From: Anaerofustis stercorihominis
GTDB taxonomy: Bacteria > Bacillota > Clostridia > Eubacteriales > Anaerofustaceae
Assembly (NCBI RefSeq): GCF_024623185.1
Contig: NZ_JANJZK010000002.1
Location: 1-64,000 of the forward strand
Direction: 5' to 3'
DNA: 64,000 nucleotides
Shown: positions 8,079 to 16,900 of the stretch, in pieces
Position numbering within the stretch: the first letter of the stretch is position 1
Layout of the letters: every line of letters starts with the position of its first letter
Notes under the pieces: generated by a model
Database searches by the model: none
Seen by the model: the letters and a program-made list of their open reading frames with translations, nothing else
Told to the model about the DNA's origin: nothing
Made by a program: the position numbers and the translations under genes

Positions 8079-8759
8079 ATGCCAAGAATATTAATTGTTG
8101 ATGATGAACCTAAGATTGCAGAACTTATAAATAAATACGCTACTTTCGAGGGGTATGATACCGTTGAAGTCAACGACGGGATGAAAGCCATTGAAATATG
8201 CAAGGTCGAAGATTTCGATATCATAGTAATGGATATTATGATGCCGGAACTCGACGGATTTTCTGCCGTAAGAGAAATAAGAAAAACTAAAGATACTCCT
8301 GTTATTATGTTATCCGCAAGAGGAGAAGAATACGACAGGATACATGGATTTGAGGTCGGTGCGGATGACTATGTCGTAAAACCTTTTTCTCCCAAAGAAT
8401 TGATGATGAGAGTAGAGGCAATACTTAAAAGGACTCAAAATAAATCGGATAAAGATAAAGAAAATATAATAAATATCGACGGGATAAACATTGATCTTGC
8501 CGCAAGGATTTTAAGGATAGACGGTAATATCGTTAGTTTAACTCCAAAAGAATATGACTTACTGACATTTTTAATAGAAAATCAGGGAATAGCCTTATCC
8601 AGAGAAAAAATTATTTCAACAGTTTGGGGATATGATTATTACGGAGACGACAGAACTTTAGATACTCATATCAAACTACTCAGAAAAAATTTAGGTCCTT
8701 ATTCCAATAGGATCGTTACTCTAAGAGGAGTAGGTTATAGATTTGAAAAAGAAGAATGA
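8079..8759 (+). CDS. OmpR/PhoB-family response regulator
   Basis: 226-residue two-component regulator. The receiver domain (1-120) has the acidic pair D8/D9, the phospho-acceptor D52 (IIVMDIMMPELDG), the switch Ser in MLSARGE, and the conserved Lys in VVKPFSPKEL. A winged-helix DNA-binding domain follows (about 130-225), with LTPKEYDLLTFLIENQG and RTLDTHIKLLRKNLG leading to the RGVGYRFE end typical of the OmpR family. It overlaps the histidine kinase gene by 17 bases, so both are co-translated. The regulon is unknown; htrA upstream and the local inverted repeats are plausible targets. Confidence 0.95.
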   Translation: MPRILIVDDEPKIAELINKYATFEGYDTVEVNDGMKAIEICKVEDFDIIVMDIMMPELDGFSAVREIRKTKDTPVIMLSARGEEYDRIHGFEVGADDYVVKPFSPKELMMRVEAILKRTQNKSDKDKENIINIDGINIDLAARILRIDGNIVSLTPKEYDLLTFLIENQGIALSREKIISTVWGYDYYGDDRTLDTHIKLLRKNLGPYSNRIVTLRGVGYRFEKEE

Positions 8760-10164
8760 TTTAAGTCTTAAATTTGAGATGTTTAAATTCTTTGCTATCT
8801 TTATAGCCGTAGCACTTATACTACTATGGCTGTTTCAGATAGTGTTTTTGGGCACCTCTTATAAATTGATTAAGACCAGAGAAATTAAATCCTCAGCCAA
8901 TAAAATCGTTCAGAATTTTAACGACGATTATATTGAACAAATTGCTATGTCCAAAGATTTTTGTGTCTTGATAATGGACAGCGCGGGAAATAATGTTTTT
9001 TCTATTAAGACTACACCACGGTGTACCATTCATAAGTTATCCGCCGAAGGTATAAATTATTATATTAACAAAGCTATGGAAAACGGCGGAGAGTATTTGG
9101 AAAAGTCGGCTTTAAGAAGAGACGATAAGGAATATAGATTTGGTAATATAATTTTTTCAAAGCCTGAAAGTATAGTGTATACGAGAATAGTGAATGTGGG
9201 AGACAGCTTCTATGTAATGATGCTGGATTCTAATATTTCGCCTATTGACGCTACGGTAAGTACTCTGAGAGAACAGCTTTTATGGATTACGTTAATTTTG
9301 GTTATTCTTGCCGGACTTCTTGCCTTTGCTATTTCAAAGAAAATTGCTTCTCCTATAGAGAAAGTAACGAAAAAGGCGAAAAAGCTGGCAAAAGGGGAAT
9401 ATGAACCGGAAGATTTCGATGGAGGCTATAAAGAAATCAACGAACTTGTAAATACGTTGAATTATGCGGCAGTTGAAATCGATAAGAATGAAGAGTACAG
9501 AAGAGAACTTATTGCAAATGTATCTCATGACCTTAGGACTCCTCTTACCATGATAATCGGATACAGTGAAATGATAAGGGATTATCCGGAACAGGCTGAA
9601 GCAGAAAATATCCAAACCATTATAGACGAGGCGAAAAGGTTAAATAGTTTAGTTAATGATACATTGGATTTTGCTAAGTATGAATCAGGGGCGATAGAGC
9701 TAAATAAGAAAGAATTTAGTTTGACCAAGGAAATCGGAGAAATTATAGATAGATTTTCAACATTTACCGATTATAACATTGTATTCAATCACGATAAAGA
9801 TATTATGGTAAATGCGGATGAACTTCAAATATCTCAAGTTATATATAATCTTCTTACAAATGCAATCAACTATACCGGTGATGATAAACTTATAACTATA
9901 AATCAAATAGTTAATGAGGGAAAAGTAAAAATCGAAATAATCGATACCGGGGAAGGGATTGCGGAAGATAAGCTTCCTGATATTTGGCAAAGATACTATA
10001 AGATAGATAAGACTCATAAAAGGTCTATTGTCGGAAGCGGTCTTGGTCTTTCCATTGTTAAGACGATACTGTTAAGACACTCTGCTGAGTTCGGAGTTAA
10101 GAGTAAAATCGGAGAAGGAAGTACATTCTGGTTTGAACTTGATATTTTAGATAATAAGGAATAA
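8743..10164 (+). CDS. Sensor histidine kinase
   Basis: 473-residue membrane sensor kinase that starts with TTG inside the end of the response-regulator gene; an aagaggag site lies 12 bp upstream. Transmembrane helices at about 16-36 and 178-198 enclose an extracytoplasmic sensor domain of about 140 residues. A HAMP linker (about 199-250) leads to the HisKA domain with phospho-acceptor His262 (ANVSHDLRTPL). The ATPase domain has the N box (TNAINYTG), the G1 box (DTGEGI) and the G2 box (GSGLGLSIV). It is the cognate kinase of the upstream OmpR-type regulator. The ligand is unknown. Confidence 0.94.
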   Translation: MKKKNDLSLKFEMFKFFAIFIAVALILLWLFQIVFLGTSYKLIKTREIKSSANKIVQNFNDDYIEQIAMSKDFCVLIMDSAGNNVFSIKTTPRCTIHKLSAEGINYYINKAMENGGEYLEKSALRRDDKEYRFGNIIFSKPESIVYTRIVNVGDSFYVMMLDSNISPIDATVSTLREQLLWITLILVILAGLLAFAISKKIASPIEKVTKKAKKLAKGEYEPEDFDGGYKEINELVNTLNYAAVEIDKNEEYRRELIANVSHDLRTPLTMIIGYSEMIRDYPEQAEAENIQTIIDEAKRLNSLVNDTLDFAKYESGAIELNKKEFSLTKEIGEIIDRFSTFTDYNIVFNHDKDIMVNADELQISQVIYNLLTNAINYTGDDKLITINQIVNEGKVKIEIIDTGEGIAEDKLPDIWQRYYKIDKTHKRSIVGSGLGLSIVKTILLRHSAEFGVKSKIGEGSTFWFELDILDNKE

Positions 10165-10188
10165 GCTAAGCTTATTCCTTTTATTTTG
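10156..10188 (+). terminator. Intrinsic terminator of the two-component operon
   Basis: Stem aaggaataagc (10156-10166) and gcttattcctt (10170-10180), three-base loop, followed by ttattttg. The stem overlaps the kinase stop codon. Confidence 0.85.
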
Positions 10189-10339
10189 TTTTGATTAAAT
10201 ATAAGATAATAGAAAAAAGAAAATAATTGAAAATATTAGAGTTTATAATAATACAACTGTAATTATTTTGAGTAATGTATTATTTATAAACTTTATAAAT
10301 ATTTATTTCTTTATAATCATGGGAATTATATTAAGTAAT

Positions 10340-10720
10340 GGAGAGTGTAAATGTATTGAACTTATGGCTTGAAAAAGAGCGGTTAATTATATATGACTTT
10401 GAGATAATGTAAGTTTTTTTGATATGAAGGATTTATTATTAACATATGGTTATAACCCTTTTATCCTTAATTTTGAAAGTAAAAAATATAAGGATATATA
10501 GGAGGAAAGTATTAATCTTGATATTATGATAAAAGCTTAGTGGAAAAATTATTTAAAGGAAATTCTCAAGTTTGTTTTAATAAATTTAGTTAAGATGATA
10601 AATATATAAAGTTTATTGTTGTTTTGATTTTAAAGGAAGTGATTTTCTTTCAAAATACCTAATGGAACTAAAAATAATGATAAGATGCTGGAAATCGATA
10701 TAACTATATCCTAATTTATT
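10340..10720 (+). pseudogene. Possible decayed gene remnant
   Basis: The 611-bp gap between the kinase and yebC has no intact gene, but plus-strand fragments read like broken coding sequence. One (about 10340-10415) reads VNVLNLWLEKERLIIYDFEIM and then stops. Another (about 10405-10501) reads NVSFFDMKDLLLTYGYNPF and continues to LNFESKKYKDI before a stop. A third (about 10500-10620) has further stops. The fragments lie in shifting frames with plausible codon use. No family was recognised, so both the pseudogene call and its limits are tentative. Confidence 0.3.
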
Positions 10721-10747
10721 GAATAAACCAATACTTTATGATATAAT
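10719..10747 (+). promoter_or_regulatory. Promoter of yebC
   Basis: TTGAAT (10719-10724), a 17-bp spacer and a perfect TATAAT (10742-10747), about 30 bp before the yebC start. Confidence 0.7.
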
Positions 10748-10776
10748 ATATGGCAGTAAATTTACGGAGGGATAAT

Positions 10777-11520
10777 ATGTCAGGACATTCAAAATGGTCA
10801 ACAATTAAACATAAAAAAGCGAAAACAGACGCTCAAAAAGGTAAAATATATACAAAAATGGCGAAACTGATCGCCGTGGCAGCAAGAGAAGGGGGAGCAG
10901 ACCCTGACCTAAATGCTAAGCTTAAAGATGCTATTGCAAAGGCTAAATCTAATAATATGCCTAACGATAACATCGACAGAGCTATAAAAAAAGGTGCCGG
11001 AGAACTCGGTAACAGTGTATTCGAAGAAATTACTTACGAAGGTTACGGTATCGGGGGCGTTGCAGTCATAGTAGAAGCTCTTACAGATAATAAAAACAGG
11101 ACTGCCGGAGATGTCAGATATTACTTTGATAAGAACGGCGGAAACTTAGGAACAAGCGGATGTGTTTCTTTCATGTTTGAAAAAAAAGGTACTATACTTG
11201 TAGATAATGACGGAAATGTAGATGAAGAAGAACTTATGATGATTGCTTTAGACAGCGGTGCAGAAGATTTCGACGTTAGTGATGACGGGTTTGAAATTAC
11301 AACCACACCTGAAACTTTTTCAAAAGTTTGTGATGCTTTGGAGGAAAATGGGATTAAAACCGCTTCTGCCGGTGTTGAAATGGTTCCAAGTAACTATACC
11401 AAGCTTGAAGATGAAGCACAAATCAAGAAATTTGAAAAAATGCTTGAGATGTTCGAAGATAACGATGATGTTCAGGATGTATATCATAATGCGGAATTCC
11501 CTAATGATTACGAAGGATAA
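10777..11520 (+). CDS. yebC: YebC/PmpR-family regulator
   Basis: 247-residue YebC/TACO1-family protein. It begins with the family-diagnostic MSGHSKWSTIKHKKAKTDAQKGK and keeps the NMPNDNIDRAIKKG and YEGYGIGGVAVIVEALTDNKNRT blocks. An in-frame ATG at 10750 exists upstream, but the start at 10777 fits both the family N-terminus and the gga-rich ribosome-binding site (tacggaggg). YebC proteins have been described as transcriptional regulators and, more recently, as ribosome-associated factors that help translation of proline-rich stretches. The gene is alone between its own promoter and a terminator. Confidence 0.95.
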   Translation: MSGHSKWSTIKHKKAKTDAQKGKIYTKMAKLIAVAAREGGADPDLNAKLKDAIAKAKSNNMPNDNIDRAIKKGAGELGNSVFEEITYEGYGIGGVAVIVEALTDNKNRTAGDVRYYFDKNGGNLGTSGCVSFMFEKKGTILVDNDGNVDEEELMMIALDSGAEDFDVSDDGFEITTTPETFSKVCDALEENGIKTASAGVEMVPSNYTKLEDEAQIKKFEKMLEMFEDNDDVQDVYHNAEFPNDYEG

Positions 11521-11546
11521 TTAAAAAAATATATATATTATAAAAT

Positions 11547-11576
11547 CAAAGAGTCTTAATTAAGGCTCTTTTTTAT
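11547..11576 (+). terminator. Intrinsic terminator of yebC
   Basis: Imperfect stem aaagagtctt / aaggctcttt with a short AT loop, followed by TTTTT. Confidence 0.8.
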
Positions 11577-11749
11577 TTCAAAATAACTTTTAATATTATT
11601 TATTTCTTAAATGTTTAGTTTCCTTATTTAAGTTAATAATTTATTTACTTTGTATATAGTTTTTCATTCAAGATATCTATGTGTATAAAATTTCCCAATA
11701 TGGTTAAAATATGAAATAATCAAATATCCACAAAGGAAGTAATGTGATT

Positions 11750-12352
11750 ATGAAGAATTTAAACTTAAAATATTTGAAAGAAAAGATTTTTAATAAAAAG
11801 AATTTGCCTATACTTATATGCGTTATGTGTATGGGGTTAAGTGTCACGTTGGCAGCCTGTTCTATGGAGCATGACAGTGATCCAAAAGCCGAGACTAAGA
11901 GTAATGAATACGACGATGTGAAAAGTTCTGTTCAAAAAGCAAGAACCACAGAAAATACGAAAGTTACTTTTAAGAGGTATTATACAAAGACTCAAAGTAT
12001 AAAGGAAGAAACATCAATGATCGACTCGGATAAAGTCGGACTTGGCGAAGAAGAGTTTGGGGCTAAGTATGAAAGTTATACCATAGAGAGTTTTTCTGCC
12101 GATAACGTAGTTCTTATCAAAGATATAGACTCTTATCCAAAGGGTTATTATAAAATCACTGCTCTTAAGGATAACGAAGATGAATTCATAGCGGTATATG
12201 AATATGATAATGACGGAAAAGAAAAACTGATTGAGGTAACCGAAACGCCTCTTGAACTTCTTGACAGTGATACCATAAAAGAGATAAAAGAAGGTATTGT
12301 TGTTGAAGGAAAAGATAAGTTATATACAGTTTTACAAAATTATGCTGAGTAA
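11750..12352 (+). CDS. Putative lipoprotein upstream of sleB
   Basis: About 200-residue exported protein of unknown family. A basic N-terminus and a hydrophobic stretch (LPILICVMCMGLSVTL) end in the lipobox LAAC, so the mature protein should be lipid-anchored. The mature part is acidic and Lys/Glu-rich with no motif I recognise. The start is either ATG 11750 or an in-frame GTG at 11744; the aaggaag site fits both. Its stop is 9 bp before sleB, and sleB is 8 bp before ypeB, so it is the first gene of a germination operon. A role in spore cortex lysis or SleB placement is suggested by context only. Confidence 0.75.
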   Translation: MKNLNLKYLKEKIFNKKNLPILICVMCMGLSVTLAACSMEHDSDPKAETKSNEYDDVKSSVQKARTTENTKVTFKRYYTKTQSIKEETSMIDSDKVGLGEEEFGAKYESYTIESFSADNVVLIKDIDSYPKGYYKITALKDNEDEFIAVYEYDNDGKEKLIEVTETPLELLDSDTIKEIKEGIVVEGKDKLYTVLQNYAE

Positions 12353-12361
12353 GGAGAAAAT

Positions 12362-13054
12362 ATGAAAAAGAAAAGTAAGATTATTTTATTTTTAGTTTGT
12401 ATAGCTTTCAGTGCAAGTATTATTTTAGTTAATATTTATGCTGCGAATTATGTTTATTACGGTTCGCCTGCCGCACATGTTAAGCCTGTACAGGAAAAAT
12501 TAAAAAGATGGGGATATTACGACGGAAGTGTCGACGGGAAATTTGGTGCGGCTACGGAAAAAGCCGTTAAGTATTTCCAAAAGAAAAACGGACTTACGCA
12601 GGACGGGAAAGCAGGAAAGAGTACTTTGGAAAAGATGGGATTATATAATTTACTTTCATCTTCCAGCAGTACTTCCACGGGTTCGTCTTCGTCATCTACC
12701 AATTCAAATGATATCAATTTGATTGCGAGAGCCGTTAACGGTGAAGCAAGAGGAGAGCCTTATGAAGGTCAGGTCGCCGTTGCCGCGGTTATATTGAATC
12801 GTGTCAAGTCTTCATCTTTCCCAAACAGTGTGAGCGGTGTTGTTTATCAAAACGGTGCCTTTGATGCCGTTGCAGACGGACAAGTAAATCTATCGCCGAA
12901 TGCTTCTTGTGTAAAAGCTGCAAAAGATGCAATGAACGGCTGGGACCCTTCGGGAGGAGCGATTTATTATTACAATCCAAAGACTGCGACCAATAAATGG
13001 ATCAGAACCAGACCTATCATAAGAACGATAGGCAATCATGTATTTTGTAAGTAG
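12362..13054 (+). CDS. sleB: Spore cortex-lytic enzyme SleB
   Basis: 230-residue exported hydrolase. The N-terminal signal or anchor helix (about 6-29) is followed by a peptidoglycan-binding domain (about 35-95; VKPVQEKLKRWGYYDGSVDGKFG). A Ser-rich linker leads to the SleB/CwlJ catalytic domain (about 118-230) starting NLIARAVNGEARGEPYEGQ, with the presumed catalytic Glu in GEARGE, and ending GGAIYYYNP and GNHVFCK. In spore formers this lytic transglycosylase cleaves cortex peptidoglycan at muramic-delta-lactam during germination. It is co-expressed with ypeB, on which SleB depends for assembly and stability. Length and domain order match the family. Confidence 0.95.
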   Translation: MKKKSKIILFLVCIAFSASIILVNIYAANYVYYGSPAAHVKPVQEKLKRWGYYDGSVDGKFGAATEKAVKYFQKKNGLTQDGKAGKSTLEKMGLYNLLSSSSSTSTGSSSSSTNSNDINLIARAVNGEARGEPYEGQVAVAAVILNRVKSSSFPNSVSGVVYQNGAFDAVADGQVNLSPNASCVKAAKDAMNGWDPSGGAIYYYNPKTATNKWIRTRPIIRTIGNHVFCK

Positions 13055-13062
13055 GTGAAGAA

Positions 13063-14388
13063 ATGAAGAAAAATATATTAATCGGATTTTTACTTGTAGT
13101 TGTAGTTACTTTAGGTGTGTTTTCTTATACCGGAACCAAAGCAAGCGGGAGCTTGGAGACTACTGTTACCAATAATTATGAAAAGAGCCTGTCTTCGCTT
13201 TTAGAAATCTTTGAACAGATGAACTCCAGACTATCAAAGCTTTCTGTGAGTAATGATGATAAATTCATAAAAAAAGAATTAGTTAATTTGTATGGACTGA
13301 ATCTATCAATAAATGAAAATATCAACTCTCTTCCTATAAACCATTCTGCAGTGGTTGAAGCCAGTAAATTTTTAAATAAGACCACAAACTATTATTATTC
13401 TTTAATAACATCAAACAAAAAAATAACGTCTGAAAATAAATACGATATCAAGAATATATATACTGCCAGTGATAAAATATTTAAAAGCTTAGATGAAATG
13501 AATAATGAGATCAGATACAGTAAAGACGGATACAACTGGATAAAGAACAGCAATGTATTTATGGCTGATACAAGTACAAAGATAGATAACAGTTTTAAAG
13601 CTACCAATGAAGAAATCAATGAATATCCTACATTAATATTCGACGGACCTTTCTCGGATTCTATAAAGACCGATGAAAAGATAAAAGTAGGCAGTAAAAA
13701 TATTACCAAAGAAGAAGGTCTTGAAACTGTAAGGAAATATATAGGCTCTAAAGCCGAAGTAAGTTATGATTCTTTCGATAACAGCAATATCGAATGTTAT
13801 GTTTACAAATATAACTTAAATGATGTTTCTTATTATGTTTATGTAAGTAAAAGCGGCGGCAAAATAATAACTGTCAACAGTAATTATCTTCCGGATGAAA
13901 ATTCAAACAGAGCTATTGATATCAAAGAAGCCATATCTATAGGTAAAAAACATCTTGATAGTATGGGCATAAAAAATATGCAAGAAAACTACTATGAAAC
14001 GGATTCAAATGTAGTTACCGTAAATTATGCTTATAATAAAGACGGCGTTACTTGTTACCCGGATTTGGTAAAAGTCAAAATAAGTTTGGTTAATAAAAGC
14101 ATTATAGGTATAGAAGCAACAAATTACTATACTAATCATAAACAAAGAAATATAAATAAAAAAATATTAAGCATGAAAAATGCAAGAAATAAAATAAGCA
14201 AAGACTTTAAAATAACAAAAGAAAGACTTGCAATCATCCCAACCGAAACAAACAGCGAAAAATTATGCTATGAATTTAAAGGGACAAAGGATAAAGAAAC
14301 ATTCATAATTTATATAAATGCAAAAACCGGAGATGAAGAAAATATCCTAAAAGTTGTAGAGGCAGATGACAGCATTTTAACAATGTAA
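13063..14388 (+). CDS. ypeB: Germination protein YpeB
   Basis: 441-residue protein with an N-terminal membrane anchor (about 5-23). A helical N-terminal domain (about 30-200; YEKSLSSLLEIFEQMNSRLSKL) is followed by PepSY-like repeats in the C-terminal half (for example ITKEEGLETVRKYIG, and GVTCYPDLVKVKISLVNKSIIGIEATNYY). This is the organisation of YpeB, the partner required to assemble and stabilise SleB in the spore. The gene lies 8 bp behind sleB, the conserved arrangement. It is the last gene of the operon; the rnpB promoter begins only a few bases beyond its stop. Confidence 0.9.
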   Translation: MKKNILIGFLLVVVVTLGVFSYTGTKASGSLETTVTNNYEKSLSSLLEIFEQMNSRLSKLSVSNDDKFIKKELVNLYGLNLSINENINSLPINHSAVVEASKFLNKTTNYYYSLITSNKKITSENKYDIKNIYTASDKIFKSLDEMNNEIRYSKDGYNWIKNSNVFMADTSTKIDNSFKATNEEINEYPTLIFDGPFSDSIKTDEKIKVGSKNITKEEGLETVRKYIGSKAEVSYDSFDNSNIECYVYKYNLNDVSYYVYVSKSGGKIITVNSNYLPDENSNRAIDIKEAISIGKKHLDSMGIKNMQENYYETDSNVVTVNYAYNKDGVTCYPDLVKVKISLVNKSIIGIEATNYYTNHKQRNINKKILSMKNARNKISKDFKITKERLAIIPTETNSEKLCYEFKGTKDKETFIIYINAKTGDEENILKVVEADDSILTM

Positions 14389-14395
14389 TATTTTG

Positions 14396-14424
14396 TTGAA
14401 AAAAGTATTTAAAGATGATATAAT
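14396..14424 (+). promoter_or_regulatory. Promoter of rnpB
   Basis: TTGAAA (14396-14401), a 17-bp spacer and TATAAT (14419-14424). Transcription should start near 14431, which agrees with the predicted 5' end of the RNase P RNA. Confidence 0.85.
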
Positions 14425-14429
14425 TAGCC

Positions 14430-14768
14430 GAAAAGCAAGTCGTTTGATCGCTTTAATTAAAGAGGAAAGTCCGAGCTCCATAGGGCAATAGTGCCGGTTA
14501 ACGGCCGGTTAGGGTAACCTAAAGGAAAGTGCAACAGAAAGGAAACCGCCCGCAAGGGTAAGGGTGAAAGGGTGAGGTAAGAGCTCACAGTTAGGTAGGT
14601 AACTATCTAGACGTGTAAACCCCACTAGGAGCAAGACCAAAAAAGAACTAGGCTTTTGCCGGTCGGCTGCCCGCTGACGGTTCGTGGTAGGTCGCTTGAA
14701 CTTATTGGCAACAATAAGTCTAGATAGATGATCATTAAAACAGAACTCGGCTTATGAACTTGCTTATA
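14430..14768 (+). ncRNA. rnpB: RNase P RNA, class A
   Basis: Catalytic RNA of ribonuclease P, which removes tRNA 5' leaders. The 5' end aagcaagt pairs with the 3' acttgctt (P1). The universally conserved P4 strands are present: gaggaaagtccgagct near 14461 and acagaactcggctta near 14740. The central part contains gggtgaaagggtgaggtaagagctcac and gacggttcgtgg, features of the ancestral A-type fold rather than the Bacillus B-type. It has its own promoter and a terminator downstream. Confidence 0.95.
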
Positions 14769-14769
14769 A

Positions 14770-14798
14770 TAAAAGTACCTATGGTGCTTTTATTTTTT
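14770..14798 (+). terminator. Intrinsic terminator of rnpB
   Basis: Stem aaaagtacc / ggtgctttt with a three-base loop, then tattttttt. Confidence 0.85.
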
Positions 14799-14891
14799 TA
14801 TGTTTACATTTATACTTGATTGATAATAAATAATAATTAATGTATAATGATGTAGATTTATTACTTAAGACTAACATGAAAGGAGGACAAC

Positions 14892-16649
14892 ATGTCAATA
14901 TTTAAAAAATTTATAAATTACTATAAACCATATAAAAAGTTATTTTACTTCGATATGTTTTGTGCGATCATAGTTTCAATAGTGGATTTGGCTTTCCCTC
15001 AGATACTTAAATATCTGACCAACGGACTGTTCACAGAAGGGGCAAGTGTGATAGTAAAGTATATCGGTATAGTTGCAATACTGATGTTTATTATGTATAT
15101 AATAAGGACGTACTGTGAGTATTTTATAACTTCATGGGGACACATCATGGGGGCAAACATGGAAAGCAACATGCGGCAGGATTTATTTGACCAATATCAA
15201 AGGCTTTCATTTTCTTATTATGACCAAAATAATACCGGGGATATGATGTCGAAACTTGTTTCCGACCTATTTGATATTTCGGAACTTGCACATCACGGTC
15301 CGGAAAATATATTTATCTCCACCTTTAAAATCGTGGGTTCGTTTATATTTTTAGCGTTCATAAGTATCCCTCTTACTATGATTTTAATTGTTATAACAAT
15401 AGCAATGCTCGTTTTCTGTTTGATTTTAAACAGGAAAATGCAGGCTACATTTACCGATAACAGAAAGAAAATCGCAGGCGTGAATTCTGCTGTGCAGGAT
15501 AGTTTGTCGGGGATAAGGGTAGTAAAATCATTTGCAAACGAAGATATAGAACATGAAAAATTCGATTACAGTAATACAATGTTCTTAAATTCAAAGACTG
15601 CTCAGTATAAAATGATGGGTAAATATCATGCAGGTACATCGTTTTTTAAAGGGCTTTTATACCTTGCCATAATCGTATGCGGCGGACTGTTTGTAGCTTA
15701 TGGGAAAATGAATGTTGCTGACCTTGCGGTTTATGCTTTATATATAGGTATATTTATTACTCCCGTAGAAGTCCTTATCAACTTTACCGAGCAGTTCCAA
15801 AAGGGATATGCGGGTTTTAAGCGTTTCTTGGATGTTATAGAATTAAATCCGGATATCGTTGATAAAAATGACGCAGACGAGCTTAAAAACGTAGGCGGAA
15901 ATATTGATTTTAATAATGTTTCATTCTCTTATGAAGAGGGGAGCAAAGTCCTCAGTAATATTAATATCCACATCGAAAAGGGAAAGACCGTTGCTTTGGT
16001 CGGACCTTCCGGGGGAGGAAAAACGACTCTATGTTCTTTGATACCTAGATTTTATGACGTAGATAAAGGCGAGATACTTATAGATGGACAAAACATCAAA
16101 GACGTTACGCTAAAATCCCTCAGAAGCTCTATCGGTGTCGTTCAGCAGGATGTATATATGTTCGGCGGAAGCATCAAGGATAATATCGCTTACGGTAAAC
16201 CCGGTGCCACCGACGAAGAAATAATCGAAGCTGCTAAAAATGCAAATATCCATGATTTTATTATGGAATTAGAAGACGGATATGATACTTACGTTGGGGA
16301 GAGAGGTACCAGACTTTCCGGAGGACAAAAACAGAGGATCTCTATCGCCAGAGTATTTCTTAAAAATCCTGAGATACTGATACTTGATGAAGCGACTTCC
16401 GCTCTGGATAATGAAAGCGAAAGACATATTCAATTATCTCTTGAAAAACTATCTAAGGACAGGACTACCATAGTAATAGCTCATAGATTAAGTACGATAA
16501 AAAATGCTGATGAGATAATAGTAATAGTAAACGGAAGGACTACCGAGAGAGGTAATCATAAAGACTTGATAAATAAAAACGGTCTGTATGCAAAATATTA
16601 CAATATGCAGTTTGAAGGACTTGAAAAATTTGATATTTATGAAGATTAA
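14892..16649 (+). CDS. ABC exporter (fused permease/ATPase)
   Basis: 585-residue half-transporter of the MsbA/LmrA-type exporter family. The six-helix transmembrane domain covers about residues 1-315. The nucleotide-binding domain has Walker A GPSGGGKTT, Q-loop VVQQDVYMFGG, signature LSGGQKQRISIARV, Walker B ILILDEATSALD and the H-loop IAHRLST. It should work as a homodimer that exports lipids, peptides or drugs; no substrate can be inferred, because it stands alone between the rnpB terminator and its own terminator. An aaaggagg ribosome-binding site supports the ATG. Confidence 0.92.
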   Translation: MSIFKKFINYYKPYKKLFYFDMFCAIIVSIVDLAFPQILKYLTNGLFTEGASVIVKYIGIVAILMFIMYIIRTYCEYFITSWGHIMGANMESNMRQDLFDQYQRLSFSYYDQNNTGDMMSKLVSDLFDISELAHHGPENIFISTFKIVGSFIFLAFISIPLTMILIVITIAMLVFCLILNRKMQATFTDNRKKIAGVNSAVQDSLSGIRVVKSFANEDIEHEKFDYSNTMFLNSKTAQYKMMGKYHAGTSFFKGLLYLAIIVCGGLFVAYGKMNVADLAVYALYIGIFITPVEVLINFTEQFQKGYAGFKRFLDVIELNPDIVDKNDADELKNVGGNIDFNNVSFSYEEGSKVLSNINIHIEKGKTVALVGPSGGGKTTLCSLIPRFYDVDKGEILIDGQNIKDVTLKSLRSSIGVVQQDVYMFGGSIKDNIAYGKPGATDEEIIEAAKNANIHDFIMELEDGYDTYVGERGTRLSGGQKQRISIARVFLKNPEILILDEATSALDNESERHIQLSLEKLSKDRTTIVIAHRLSTIKNADEIIVIVNGRTTERGNHKDLINKNGLYAKYYNMQFEGLEKFDIYED

Positions 16650-16677
16650 AAGGACAGCTTATTGCTGTCTTTTTTAT
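16648..16677 (+). terminator. Intrinsic terminator of the ABC exporter
   Basis: Stem aaaaggacagc / gctgtctttt (one G-T pair), loop ttatt, followed by T residues. Confidence 0.85.
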
Positions 16678-16900
16678 TATTTAATATATAAATATTGTTT
16701 GGTTTTTATATGATAGATTACAAATTTATTATTTATAATTATATTTAATGCTTAAAAGGTTGTTTAAGTTTGAACTAATATTAAAAGGCTGTAAAAATAA
16801 GGCGTTAAGTGATATACTTGATTTTATAAAAATTCATTAATTTATAAATTATTTTAATATATAATTAATAAAAAAAAGATATAAAAAAGAGGTCATTGTT

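Noticed and set aside
11258-11524. 88-codon reading frame inside yebC
   Set aside because: It overlaps the well-conserved yebC end in another frame and has no independent support.
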